A stretch of DNA of 6,775 nt from an uncultured Clostridia bacterium (lineage in GTDB: Bacteria > Bacillota > Clostridia > TANB77 > CAG-508): NCBI GenBank assembly GCA_947589135.1, contig CANPZT010000068.1, positions 1 to 6,775 on the forward strand, given 5' to 3'. Shown here in pieces: positions 1 to 6,232 of the stretch; the stretch's first letter is position 1, and each line of letters begins with the position of its first letter. Position numbers and translations under genes: made by a program. The notes beneath the pieces were generated by a model. The model was not told the DNA's origin. It was given only the letters and a program-made list of their open reading frames with translations, and searched no databases.

Positions 1-70
1 AGAGAACAAATATTTTTTAGTTGGGACATTTTCTCATTTCTTTACTTAAGACATTATCACATTTCTTTCA
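1..70. mobile_element. Probable end of an IS21-family insertion sequence (body outside window)
   Basis: Two imperfect copies of a 20-nt unit starting GACATT and ending ATTTCTTT lie 25 nt apart (25-44 and 50-69, about 17 of 20 positions equal). Read on the opposite strand they give AATGTCCCAA and GATAATGTCTTAAG, which resembles the repeated transposase-binding units inside the ends of IS21-family elements. The second copy finishes in CA at 69-70, compatible with the TG...CA termini of that family. No transposase reading frame is visible, because the element would extend leftwards past position 1. The repeat is seen directly; the family assignment is recalled from similar ends and is not proven. 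It could also be a solo end or decayed remnant. Confidence 0.42.
25..69. repeat. Imperfect direct repeat, 25-nt period
   Basis: Copy 1 is 25-44 and copy 2 is 50-69. Both begin GACATT, carry a short C-containing middle (TTCTC or ATCAC) and continue ATTTCTTT. A CTTAAG palindrome (45-50) joins them. This is the main sequence evidence for the insertion-sequence end proposed here. Confidence 0.7.
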
Positions 71-83
71 TATTATATTATAA

Positions 84-111
84 TTGATTATTATAGATTT
101 CTTGCTATTAT
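84..111 (+). promoter_or_regulatory. Candidate sigma-A promoter of serS
   Basis: A -35-like TTGATT (84-89) is followed after 16 nt by an extended -10, TGCTATTAT (103-111, core TATTAT at 106-111). Transcription would start near 118, giving a leader of about 85 nt before the serS start. In DNA this AT-rich, chance -10 matches are common; the extended TG and the spacing make this the best candidate in the upstream region. Confidence 0.5.
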
Positions 112-128
112 ACAAAAAATGTTATATA

Positions 129-157
129 ATATCACATATATTAAAATAATGTGATAT
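129..157. promoter_or_regulatory. Perfect 9-bp inverted repeat in the serS leader (possible operator or leader hairpin)
   Basis: The arms ATATCACAT (129-137) and ATGTGATAT (149-157) are perfect reverse complements separated by 11 nt. The site begins about 10 nt after the predicted transcription start and ends 31 nt before the ribosome site. That placement suits a repressor operator, or a weak stem-loop in the leader. The core TATCACAT also occurs once at 55-62 in the upstream repeat. There is no U-tract typical of a terminator: the downstream bases are A-rich. Its function is inferred only from position and symmetry. Confidence 0.4.
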
Positions 158-188
158 AAAAAAATCATTTTATAAAGAGCTTATATAT

Positions 189-204
189 GGAGGTACCAAA
201 TATG
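189..204 (+). promoter_or_regulatory. Ribosome binding site that decides the serS start
   Basis: GGAGG at 189-193 lies 8 nt before the ATG at 202. An in-frame ATG at 187 overlaps this same site and has no ribosome site of its own. The 202 start also yields the expected SerRS N-terminus, MIDIKFLRENP. Confidence 0.9.
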
Positions 205-1494
205 ATAGATATTAAATTCTTAAGAGAAAATCCTAATATTGTAAAGGAAAATATTAAGAAAAAGTTTCAAGATAATAAACTTGGCTTAGTAGATGAAATT
301 ATTGAATTAGACAAAAAGAATAGAGAATGTAAGTTAAATGGTGATAATTTAAGAAATCAAAGAAAAACTTTAAGTTCACAAATTGGTGAATTAATGAAAT
401 CTGGGCAAAAAGAAGAAGCAGAAAAAGTTAAAGAACAAGTTTCTAAAATAAACGATAGCCTAAATCAAAATGAATTATTAGAAACAAAATATGCAGAAGA
501 AATCAATGAAAAAATGATGAGAATACCAAACATAATTCATGAATCTGTTCCTATTGGAAAAGATGATAGCGAAAATGTAGAAATAGAAAAATTTGGAGAA
601 CCAATTGTTCCAGATTATGAAATTCCTTTTCATGGTGAAATTTTAGAAGCTTTAGGTGGACTTGATTTAGATAGTGCAAGAAGAGTTGCTGGACAAGGAT
701 TTTATTATCTAATAGGAGATATTGCAAGATTACATTCTGCTGTATTAACGTATGCAAGAGACTTTATGATTAATAAAGGTTTCACTTATTGCATTCCACC
801 TTATATGATTCGTAGTGATGTAGTAACAGGTGTTATGAGCTTTGAAGAAATGGATGCTATGATGTATAAAATAGAAGGTGAAGATTTATATTTAATTGGA
901 ACTAGCGAACATTCTATGATTGGAAAATTTAAAGACCAAATTCTTAAGAAGGAAAATATGCCTTATACTATGACATCTTATTCTCCTTGCTTTAGAAAAG
1001 AAAAAGGTGCTCATGGAATTGAAGAACGTGGTGTATATAGAATTCATCAATTTGAAAAGCAAGAAATGATTGTAGTTTGTGAGCCTGAAGATTCTTGGGA
1101 CTGGTATAATAAGATGTGGTCTTATACAGTAGAATTTTTTAGGAGTATGAATATTCCTATTAGAACATTAGAATGCTGTTCTGGAGATTTAGCAGATTTA
1201 AAAGCAAAATCTTGTGATGTAGAAGCATGGTCACCTAGACAACAAAAATATTTTGAAGTTGGTAGTTGTTCTAATTTAACAGATGCTCAAGCAAGAAGAT
1301 TAGGTATTAGAATAAAAGGAGAAAATGGCAATTATTTTGCTCACACTTTAAATAATACTGTAGTCGCTCCCCCTCGTATGTTAATCTCTATAATTGAAAA
1401 TAATTATCAACCAGACGGAAGTGTAATTATACCAGAAGTTTTAAGACCTTATATGGGAGGATTAGAAAAAATATTAATAAAAAATAACAAATAA
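202..1494 (+). CDS. serS: Serine--tRNA ligase (class II), atypical archaeal-like form
   Basis: This cytoplasmic class II synthetase charges tRNA-Ser (and tRNA-Sec where present) with serine via seryl-adenylate. At 430 aa it has the usual length. The N-terminal arm (about residues 25-105) is a long charged helical hairpin, the coiled coil that binds the tRNA-Ser variable arm. The catalytic domain shows a TSEH serine-loop motif (234-237), motif 2 FRKEKGAHGIEERG...HQFEK (264-287) and motif 3 HTLNNTVVAPPR (381-392), and the C-terminus has the family RPYMGG. Common bacterial SerRSs read TAE, FRxEAGSAGRDTRG and HTLNGSGLAVGR at these places, so this enzyme belongs to a divergent subgroup closer in motifs to archaeal or eukaryotic forms. 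It probably leads a transcript with the next gene 61 nt downstream. Although serS is often T-box controlled in Bacillota, no T-box leader is present. The product is certain; the ancestry is inferred. Confidence 0.97.
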   Translation: MIDIKFLRENPNIVKENIKKKFQDNKLGLVDEIIELDKKNRECKLNGDNLRNQRKTLSSQIGELMKSGQKEEAEKVKEQVSKINDSLNQNELLETKYAEEINEKMMRIPNIIHESVPIGKDDSENVEIEKFGEPIVPDYEIPFHGEILEALGGLDLDSARRVAGQGFYYLIGDIARLHSAVLTYARDFMINKGFTYCIPPYMIRSDVVTGVMSFEEMDAMMYKIEGEDLYLIGTSEHSMIGKFKDQILKKENMPYTMTSYSPCFRKEKGAHGIEERGVYRIHQFEKQEMIVVCEPEDSWDWYNKMWSYTVEFFRSMNIPIRTLECCSGDLADLKAKSCDVEAWSPRQQKYFEVGSCSNLTDAQARRLGIRIKGENGNYFAHTLNNTVVAPPRMLISIIENNYQPDGSVIIPEVLRPYMGGLEKILIKNNK

Positions 1495-1540
1495 TAAACA
1501 AAATTTAATATACAAAATGAAATAATAAAATTAATGAATA

Positions 1541-1558
1541 AAAGGATGTTGAAATATG
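1541..1558 (+). promoter_or_regulatory. Ribosome binding site of the unrecognised gene
   Basis: AAAGGATG (1541-1548) lies 7 nt before the ATG at 1556. This is a good Shine-Dalgarno match and supports real translation of the otherwise unrecognised reading frame. Confidence 0.7.
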
Positions 1559-2350
1559 AATACATTAAATAATCCATATAGTTTTTTTGTTTTTGATAAA
1601 TCTGAAATCTTTTCTGATGCAAATAATGATTATTGTACTATATATTCCAAACAAGATGATAATATTATGCAAGAATATTGTTTTTCAGATGGTTATGCTG
1701 CTTTATATCGTAAGGTTGGAGATGATAAATTAGCTGCACTATATGTAAGTGAGCCAAGTGAAGATGTAACTAGTGTATCAATTTATACTCCAACTACTCT
1801 TTATCAAGGCATACAAATAAATGATGATTTTGAACACTTAGCTTATATACACCGATATGATCTTGTGCTTTCTGCTATAATATCTGATTTAACACAAAGA
1901 ATTCCAAGAGGTAAAAATTTTAGTAATTATTTATCTGAAAAATATATAAATAATCATTTAAATTATCTTTTATATAATTATCAATCTATTACTACAGGAG
2001 AAAATCAATCATACATTAAAGAATTTAAAAACAATTATATTAGATATACTATGGCATCAAAATTAATTCCAGCACAATACACTATAAAATCTATATTAGG
2101 TATAGTTAATAATTATATTGCAACTGGAAAAATTAATATGGATGAACTATTAACTGAATATATACATTTACAAAATTTTCAGGAAATCTGTTCAGGAACA
2201 ATTCAAAATTTATCTTCATTTATTTATACTCCTTCTGATACTGATTTAGGAAAATTATGTGATTTTTTAAATCAAAAAATTAATAATATAGAAAATTTAA
2301 TTAATATGTATTTAAGTAATGAATTAGAAAGAGATAATGAAAAAAAATAA
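1556..2350 (+). CDS. Hypothetical protein, 264 aa, family not recognised
   Basis: I do not recognise this protein. The long uninterrupted frame, good ribosome site and same-strand position between serS and engB make it a real gene. It has no signal peptide, membrane segment or obvious catalytic motif, so a soluble cytoplasmic protein is likely. Residues 1-95 read as beta-rich with alternating hydrophobics (CTIYSKQ, YAALYRKV, LAALYVSE, SVSIYTP). Residues about 97-264 look mainly helical and rich in Asn, Ile, Tyr and Leu, ending in an amphipathic helix (about 230-258) and a charged ERDNEKK tail. This suggests a two-part fold with a helical C-terminal half that might mediate assembly. Five cysteines are scattered with no CxxC pair. 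No terminator separates it from serS, so the two may be co-transcribed, but nothing links its function to translation beyond position. It may be lineage-specific. Confidence 0.8.
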   Translation: MNTLNNPYSFFVFDKSEIFSDANNDYCTIYSKQDDNIMQEYCFSDGYAALYRKVGDDKLAALYVSEPSEDVTSVSIYTPTTLYQGIQINDDFEHLAYIHRYDLVLSAIISDLTQRIPRGKNFSNYLSEKYINNHLNYLLYNYQSITTGENQSYIKEFKNNYIRYTMASKLIPAQYTIKSILGIVNNYIATGKINMDELLTEYIHLQNFQEICSGTIQNLSSFIYTPSDTDLGKLCDFLNQKINNIENLINMYLSNELERDNEKK

Positions 2351-2355
2351 AAAAT

Positions 2356-2393
2356 ATATCAAATAAATTAGATTAATCTGATTTATTTGATAT
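2356..2393 (-). terminator. 38-nt palindrome with a U-tract on the minus strand (antisense-facing terminator?)
   Basis: ATATCAAATAAAT (2356-2368) and ATTTATTTGATAT (2381-2393) are perfect 13-bp arms. The centre AGATTAATCT (2370-2379) is itself palindromic, leaving one T/G pair (2369/2380) as the only imperfection in a 19-bp stem. On the plus strand the hairpin is followed by GAAAATATAG, which is not a U-tract. Read on the minus strand it is followed by ATTTTTTATTTTTTT (2355 downwards), an ideal intrinsic-terminator tail. It would therefore stop transcripts running antisense through engB. A protein operator or mRNA-processing hairpin between the flanking genes is also possible. Confidence 0.5.
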
Positions 2394-2429
2394 GAAAATA
2401 TAGTAAAAACGAAAGGAATTCAATATAAA

Positions 2430-3020
2430 ATGGTAGTAAAAAATCCTCAATTTGAAATTTCAGCAGTAAACCCAAAACAATACCCTAAAAATAAATTACC
2501 CGAAATTGTATTAGTTGGAAAATCAAATGTTGGCAAATCAAGTTTTATTAACACAATGATTAATAGAAAAAAACTAGCTAGAACAAGTAGTGAACCTGGA
2601 AAAACACGTCAAATAAACTTTTATAACATAGATAATACATTTTATTTTGTCGATTTGCCAGGATATGGTTATAGTAAAATGTCAAAAAAAGAACAAGAAC
2701 AAGTAGGAATATTTATTGAAGACTATTTATTTCATCGTAAAGAAATATCATTAATTATATTTTTAATTGATATAAGACACCAACCTACTGAAAATGATAA
2801 ATTAATGTACAACTATATAATATCATCTGGACTACCATTTATTATATTAGCAAACAAAGCAGATAAAATTGCAATTACAAAAGTTGATGATACAGTGAAA
2901 AAATTACAAAAAAGTATCAATCCTATTGGAGATATAACAACATTTCCATTCTCTTCAGAAAGAAAAATATATAAAGAAGAAGTTTGGAACGTTATTTTGA
3001 GACACTTGGGACAGTCTTAG
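2430..3020 (+). CDS. engB: Ribosome biogenesis GTP-binding protein EngB/YsxC/YihA
   Basis: This small TRAFAC GTPase helps late assembly of the 50S subunit and is essential in several bacteria. At 196 aa it matches the family length. Visible motifs are G1 GKSNVGKSS (30-38), G2 around T59 in the family-typical SSEPGKTRQINFY, G3 DLPGYG (75-80), G4 NKAD (142-145) and G5 SSE (175-177). The GYGYSK stretch after G3 is characteristic of EngB. G4 has Asn where EngB proteins commonly have Thr (TKAD); this is the general GTPase NKxD consensus, so guanine recognition should be intact. The ATG at 2430 is preceded by GAAAGGA (2411-2417) about 12 nt away, a slightly long spacing. It is the last plus-strand gene before the convergent junction. 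In many Bacillota engB sits beside lon or clpX, which is not the case here. Confidence 0.97.
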   Translation: MVVKNPQFEISAVNPKQYPKNKLPEIVLVGKSNVGKSSFINTMINRKKLARTSSEPGKTRQINFYNIDNTFYFVDLPGYGYSKMSKKEQEQVGIFIEDYLFHRKEISLIIFLIDIRHQPTENDKLMYNYIISSGLPFIILANKADKIAITKVDDTVKKLQKSINPIGDITTFPFSSERKIYKEEVWNVILRHLGQS

Positions 3021-3034
3021 TTTGTCTCATTTTT
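2998..3034 (+). terminator. Intrinsic terminator overlapping the engB stop codon
   Basis: TGAGACA (2998-3004) pairs perfectly with TGTCTCA (3023-3029) and is followed by TTTTT (3030-3034). The left arm lies inside the last codons of engB and the stop codon sits in the 18-nt loop. The stem is short with a large loop, so efficiency may be moderate; a second hairpin lies about 90 nt further on. Confidence 0.6.
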
Positions 3035-3053
3035 CATGTCTAAATTTGTAGAA

Positions 3054-3091
3054 TTTTATCTATTGTTTATTATTTTATCTATTATTTATTA
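3054..3091. repeat. Tandem 2 x 19 bp repeat in the convergent intergenic gap
   Basis: TTTTATCTATTGTTTATTA (3054-3072) is followed directly by TTTTATCTATTATTTATTA (3073-3091), with a single G/A difference. Two adjacent copies look like a recent slippage duplication in AT-rich DNA. No function is evident. Confidence 0.75.
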
Positions 3092-3112
3092 CAAAGTTTC
3101 ATAATAATTTTT

Positions 3113-3158
3113 ATAATAAAATTGCCAGAGAAAATCATTAATCCTTTGGCAATCTTTT
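3113..3158. terminator. Probable bidirectional terminator between engB and ppaC
   Basis: ATTGCCAGAG (3121-3130) pairs with CCTTTGGCAAT (core 3144-3153, one G-U pair) around a 13-nt loop. On the plus strand the stem is followed by CTTTTAT. On the minus strand it is followed by TTTTATTATAAAAATT, and the bases before it are A-rich. It can end both the engB transcript and the ppaC transcript, whose stop codon is at 3188-3190. Confidence 0.75.
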
Positions 3159-3187
3159 ATAAATATCTATATTTTATATTTATACTA

Positions 3188-4117
3188 TTATATGCTTTTA
3201 TCTATATTAGGTAATAATTGCTTCTTTCTTGAAACAACTCCTTCTAAAAATGCTCTGTTATTTTCTAATTTTTTACCAAATGCTTTTTGAATAACCTCAT
3301 CTGCATTTTCCCCTAGTGCAATAATTTCCGAATTACTATTTAAAATATCTGTAATAGCTAAAACAATTAGTTTTAATCCATTCTTTTGAATTTCGGCCTT
3401 CATTGCATTTTCTAATTCTTCTTGCCTTTTCAATACATCTTGAATATCTACTGTATTTACTTGTGCAATAACAAATTTTCTTCCATCTTTATCTTGTTTC
3501 TTTGCATCTAGATTTACTAATTCCTCTGCTGTAAAATCACCTAAATCCGTTCCTGCTTTTAACATTTCTAATCCATATGTATTAATATCTATTTCTGCTA
3601 TTTTTGCTAATTCTTCTAAAGCTTTTTTGTCATGTTCAGTTGTTGTTGGTGATTTTAATAATAAAGTATCTGATATAATAGCACTTGCCATTAATACAGC
3701 TTCTTTCTTTTCTATTTTATGTCCGAAACTTTTAAATTCCTCATAAAGAATTGTTGAAGTGCATCCATATGGTTTAGCTGTGTAATATAAAGGCTCTGCT
3801 GTTCTGAAATTTCCAATACTATGATGATCTGTAACACTTAATATTTGAGCATTTTTTATTCCATCAGCACTTTGTTCAAAATCATTATGATCCACTAAAA
3901 TTACTTGTTGTCCTTCTTCTACTTTTTCAATTAATTCAGGAGCTTCTATTCCTAAATAATTTAAAACATATTGTGTTTCTTTATTTACATTTCCTAATCT
4001 TACTGCTTTTGTACAATCCCATCCATTTTTTCTATCTAATATTTCTCTTACTATGCTTGAACATATTGTGTCTGTATCAGGACTTTTATGTCCAAAAATT
4101 AAAACTTCTTTTTCCAT
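3188..4117 (-). CDS. ppaC: Manganese-dependent inorganic pyrophosphatase (DHH family, class II)
   Basis: This cytoplasmic enzyme hydrolyses pyrophosphate to two phosphates, pulling nucleic-acid synthesis and tRNA charging forward. Its 309 aa match the CBS-less class II enzymes. The DHH domain carries GHKSPDTD (9-16; metal ligands H10, D14, D16), VDHND (75-79; D76), DHH (97-99) and ISDTLLL (148-154; D150). The C-terminal DHHA2 domain ends with the substrate-binding SRKKQ (296-300). All these residues sit one position later than in the B. subtilis enzyme as I recall it. No CBS or DRTGG regulatory insert is present, so nucleotide regulation is not expected. GGGAGG (4126-4131 on the opposite strand) lies 8 nt before the ATG. 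It follows hslO by 90 nt, and transcription ends at the hairpin near 3121-3153. Confidence 0.97.
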   Translation of the reverse strand: MEKEVLIFGHKSPDTDTICSSIVREILDRKNGWDCTKAVRLGNVNKETQYVLNYLGIEAPELIEKVEEGQQVILVDHNDFEQSADGIKNAQILSVTDHHSIGNFRTAEPLYYTAKPYGCTSTILYEEFKSFGHKIEKKEAVLMASAIISDTLLLKSPTTTEHDKKALEELAKIAEIDINTYGLEMLKAGTDLGDFTAEELVNLDAKKQDKDGRKFVIAQVNTVDIQDVLKRQEELENAMKAEIQKNGLKLIVLAITDILNSNSEIIALGENADEVIQKAFGKKLENNRAFLEGVVSRKKQLLPNIDKSI

Positions 4118-4161
4118 TTATTTTTCCTCCCTATTAAATTTTATTTATTAATTATTTAATT

Positions 4162-4191
4162 ATTATATTTTTAGTAACTACTATTATTCAG
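4162..4191 (-). promoter_or_regulatory. Weak candidate promoter for ppaC
   Basis: On the minus strand a perfect TATAAT (4167-4162) is preceded after 18 nt by a poor -35, CTGAAT (4191-4186). It would start transcription about 35-40 nt before the ppaC ATG. The 90-nt gap after hslO leaves room for an internal promoter, but TATAAT arises easily by chance in this base composition. Confidence 0.28.
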
Positions 4192-4207
4192 CTCCAAACT
4201 TTTTTAA

Positions 4208-5089
4208 TTAATCTGCATTTTTAAGTAAAATTTCTAATTCTTGTTTTGTAAAATTATATTTTTTATTACAAAAGTGGCACACAAGTTCTGCCTTTCCCTC
4301 TTTTTCAATAATGTCCTGTAATTCATCTTTACCAATTGTAAGTAATCCTTCTGCCATATGTTCTTTTGAACAATCACATTCATATATTGGCGTTATATCT
4401 TCTTCCATCATTTTTATATTTTCATCACCTGTAATTCTTTTTGCTATTTCTTCTAAGCTTAATTCTTGATCTAACATTTTAGACATAGCTCCTGCTTTGA
4501 AAATTGATTGCTCTATTTTTGATATTTCTTCTTCGGTACTACCTGGCATTAATTGTATTAAATATCCTCCACTTGACTTTACTCCATTTTTATCTACCAA
4601 TACTCCTAATGCTACTGCAGATTCTCTTTGTTCTGAATTCATAAAATAGTTTGCAAAATCTTCTGCAATTTCTCCTGACACTAATGGAGAAATTCCTATA
4701 TATGGTTCTTTCATTCCAATATCTTTTATAACATTAATGTATCCTTCTGTTCCTACTGCATTTCCTACATCTAATTTTCCTATATTATTTAATGGTAAAT
4801 CTACATGTGGGTCTGTGACAAATGCTTTTACTTTTGGAAAATTATTTGCTACTGCTACCATCATTCCTAATGGTCCATTTCCCTTTATTTGTAGTGTTAA
4901 CTTATCATGTGAGTTTTTCATTTCTACTCCCATAATTGATGCCATTGTTATTACTCTACCTAAAGCTGCTGTTGCTACTGGGCTTAAATCATGCGTTTTT
5001 CTAGCCTCTTCTACCATTTGGGTTGTATTTGCACATATGACCGAAACTTTTCCATCATATGCTAAAAATTTCATTATTTTATCAGTCAT
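4208..5089 (-). CDS. hslO: Redox-regulated molecular chaperone Hsp33
   Basis: Hsp33 is a cytoplasmic holdase. It stays inactive while its zinc is bound and unfolds to hold aggregating proteins when oxidants such as hypochlorite form disulfides at the zinc cysteines. At 293 aa it is full length. The N-terminal domain shows ATAALGR (about 40-46), GNGPLG (about 70-75) and GGYLIQLMPG (about 174-183). The C-terminal switch has CDC (C238, C240) and CHFC (C271, C274), the complete CxC...CxxC zinc site. AAAAGGTGG ends 6 nt before the ATG and supports this start. It lies 64 nt after the mscS-type gene and 90 nt before ppaC, with no terminator visible on either side, so read-through from the rpoD side is likely. 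The reverse-strand open frame across it is a composition shadow. Confidence 0.97.
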   Translation of the reverse strand: MTDKIMKFLAYDGKVSVICANTTQMVEEARKTHDLSPVATAALGRVITMASIMGVEMKNSHDKLTLQIKGNGPLGMMVAVANNFPKVKAFVTDPHVDLPLNNIGKLDVGNAVGTEGYINVIKDIGMKEPYIGISPLVSGEIAEDFANYFMNSEQRESAVALGVLVDKNGVKSSGGYLIQLMPGSTEEEISKIEQSIFKAGAMSKMLDQELSLEEIAKRITGDENIKMMEEDITPIYECDCSKEHMAEGLLTIGKDELQDIIEKEGKAELVCHFCNKKYNFTKQELEILLKNAD

Positions 5090-5153
5090 TTTATTCCACC
5101 TTTTTATTTTTTTATTATATTATTATTAACTTGCTTTGAGAGGGGTCCATTCG

Positions 5154-6218
5154 TTAATTTTTCACATATACTGTTTTTGTATCATATGCTAGTTCTATAT
5201 TTTCTTCTTTTAATATTTTCATAATTTTATAATTAATATCTTCTACCTCTGTTAAATAACTTGGGTAATCTACTGAATCTGTATAACTAGATACTAAAAC
5301 ATTAATTCCATTATCGCTAATTTCATCAAATTTTACAAGTATTGAATCAGCATAAATTCCTTCTTTTTCTTGTAACATTTCTTCTACTCTATTTTTAAAC
5401 TTTTCTAGTTTTTCTAAAGGAGTATCTATTTGTATACACAAATTAGTTTTATATCTTCTTTTTTCCATTTTACTCCAATTAATAATTGATGAATTTGATA
5501 TAATAGAATTTGGTATATTGACTAATGAATTTTCAAATGTTCTTACTCTTGTACTTCTAAAAGTTATATCTTCAACTGTACCTTCATAATTATCCATTTG
5601 TATCCAGTCTCCTACAACAAATGGCTTATCTAAAAATATAACTAATCCACCAAATAAATTTTTAGCAGTATCTTGTGCAGCAAGTGTTACAATAACTCCA
5701 CCTATTCCTAATCCTGCCACAAGACCATTTAAGTTAATACCTAAAAGTGTAATTACAATAAATCCTGCAATAATATAAATAATCACTCTAAGTATTTTTA
5801 GAATAAAGTCAAACATGGTGTCATCATCATCTTTGTCCATTTTTTGCTTAATAGTTTTTACAAAAGATGATTGTGGTGTAAAACTTTCTGCAAAACCCTT
5901 TGCAAATGTAATAACACTTATTATTTCAAATATTTTAGTTACTCTATACATTGCTTTTTCACTAATATTTATAGGCTTTTCTAAAAATAGTATTGCTATA
6001 TAAAATCCTAAAATAATGAAAAATATTCTTAATGGCTTATAAAAAGCACTTTCTTTTATTTTTTTTGAATTTTTGGTTTTAAATTTAAACATTCTAATAA
6101 TGATATATGATAAAACTGAGCTAAAAATTCTAAAAAACAATACAATTACTACTGCAATTAGTATATCTACTATTTCAACTGATGTTACATTTCGTATAAA
6201 ATCTACTATTTGATTCAT
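5154..6218 (-). CDS. MscS-family mechanosensitive ion channel
   Basis: This inner-membrane channel releases solutes when membrane tension rises during hypo-osmotic shock. Its 354 aa contain an N-terminal helix (about 14-42), a second (61-80), a weaker third (about 90-110), a fourth (139-160) and the pore helix (163-196). The pore has the Gly/Ala pattern GLVAGLGIGGVIVTLAAQDT followed by KNLFGGLVIFLDKPFVVGDWI (186-206), the MscS signature entering the beta domain. The alpha/beta vestibule runs to the end (DYPSYLTEVEDINYKIMKILKEE). With four helices before or including the pore-adjacent segment it is larger than E. coli MscS (three), as in YkuT/YnaI-like members. A DDDD patch (130-133) lies in the loop before helix four. 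GGAGG sits 6 nt before the ATG, and the start codon lies only 14 nt after the rpoD stop, implying tight co-expression. Confidence 0.93.
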   Translation of the reverse strand: MNQIVDFIRNVTSVEIVDILIAVVIVLFFRIFSSVLSYIIIRMFKFKTKNSKKIKESAFYKPLRIFFIILGFYIAILFLEKPINISEKAMYRVTKIFEIISVITFAKGFAESFTPQSSFVKTIKQKMDKDDDDTMFDFILKILRVIIYIIAGFIVITLLGINLNGLVAGLGIGGVIVTLAAQDTAKNLFGGLVIFLDKPFVVGDWIQMDNYEGTVEDITFRSTRVRTFENSLVNIPNSIISNSSIINWSKMEKRRYKTNLCIQIDTPLEKLEKFKNRVEEMLQEKEGIYADSILVKFDEISDNGINVLVSSYTDSVDYPSYLTEVEDINYKIMKILKEENIELAYDTKTVYVKN

Positions 6219-6232
6219 CTTCTTCCTCCGTA

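Noticed and set aside
188..197. TGGAGGTACC resembles part of the T-box consensus (GGTGGNACC)
   Set aside because: It is the serS ribosome site; the leader is too short and lacks specifier stem, antiterminator and terminator structures.
187..201. Upstream in-frame ATG as the serS start (adds five residues MEVPN)
   Set aside because: This ATG overlaps the GGAGG that serves the ATG at 202, has no ribosome site of its own, and adds residues absent from the usual SerRS N-terminus.
551..757. Minus-strand 68-aa open frame inside serS
   Set aside because: It lies wholly within the conserved SerRS coding sequence, has no ribosome site and encodes low-complexity Leu/His/Gln/Phe sequence.
4737..5129. 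Plus-strand 130-aa open frame opposite hslO
   Set aside because: It mirrors the well-supported Hsp33 gene; its sequence resembles no protein and ends in a low-complexity tail from the AT-rich gap.
5114..5142. TATAAT on the minus strand upstream of hslO as a promoter
   Set aside because: No acceptable -35 lies 16-18 nt upstream and there is no extended -10, so the match is not above background for this A/T content.
5109..5144. 11-codon minus-strand frame (MDPSQSKLIII) between mscS and hslO
   Set aside because: It is too short, has no ribosome site and ends in a repeated ATA run; chance is the simplest explanation.
5815..6003. Plus-strand 62-aa open frame opposite the mscS-type gene
   Set aside because: Its hydrophobic look comes from the reverse complement of membrane-helix codons, and no ribosome site precedes it.
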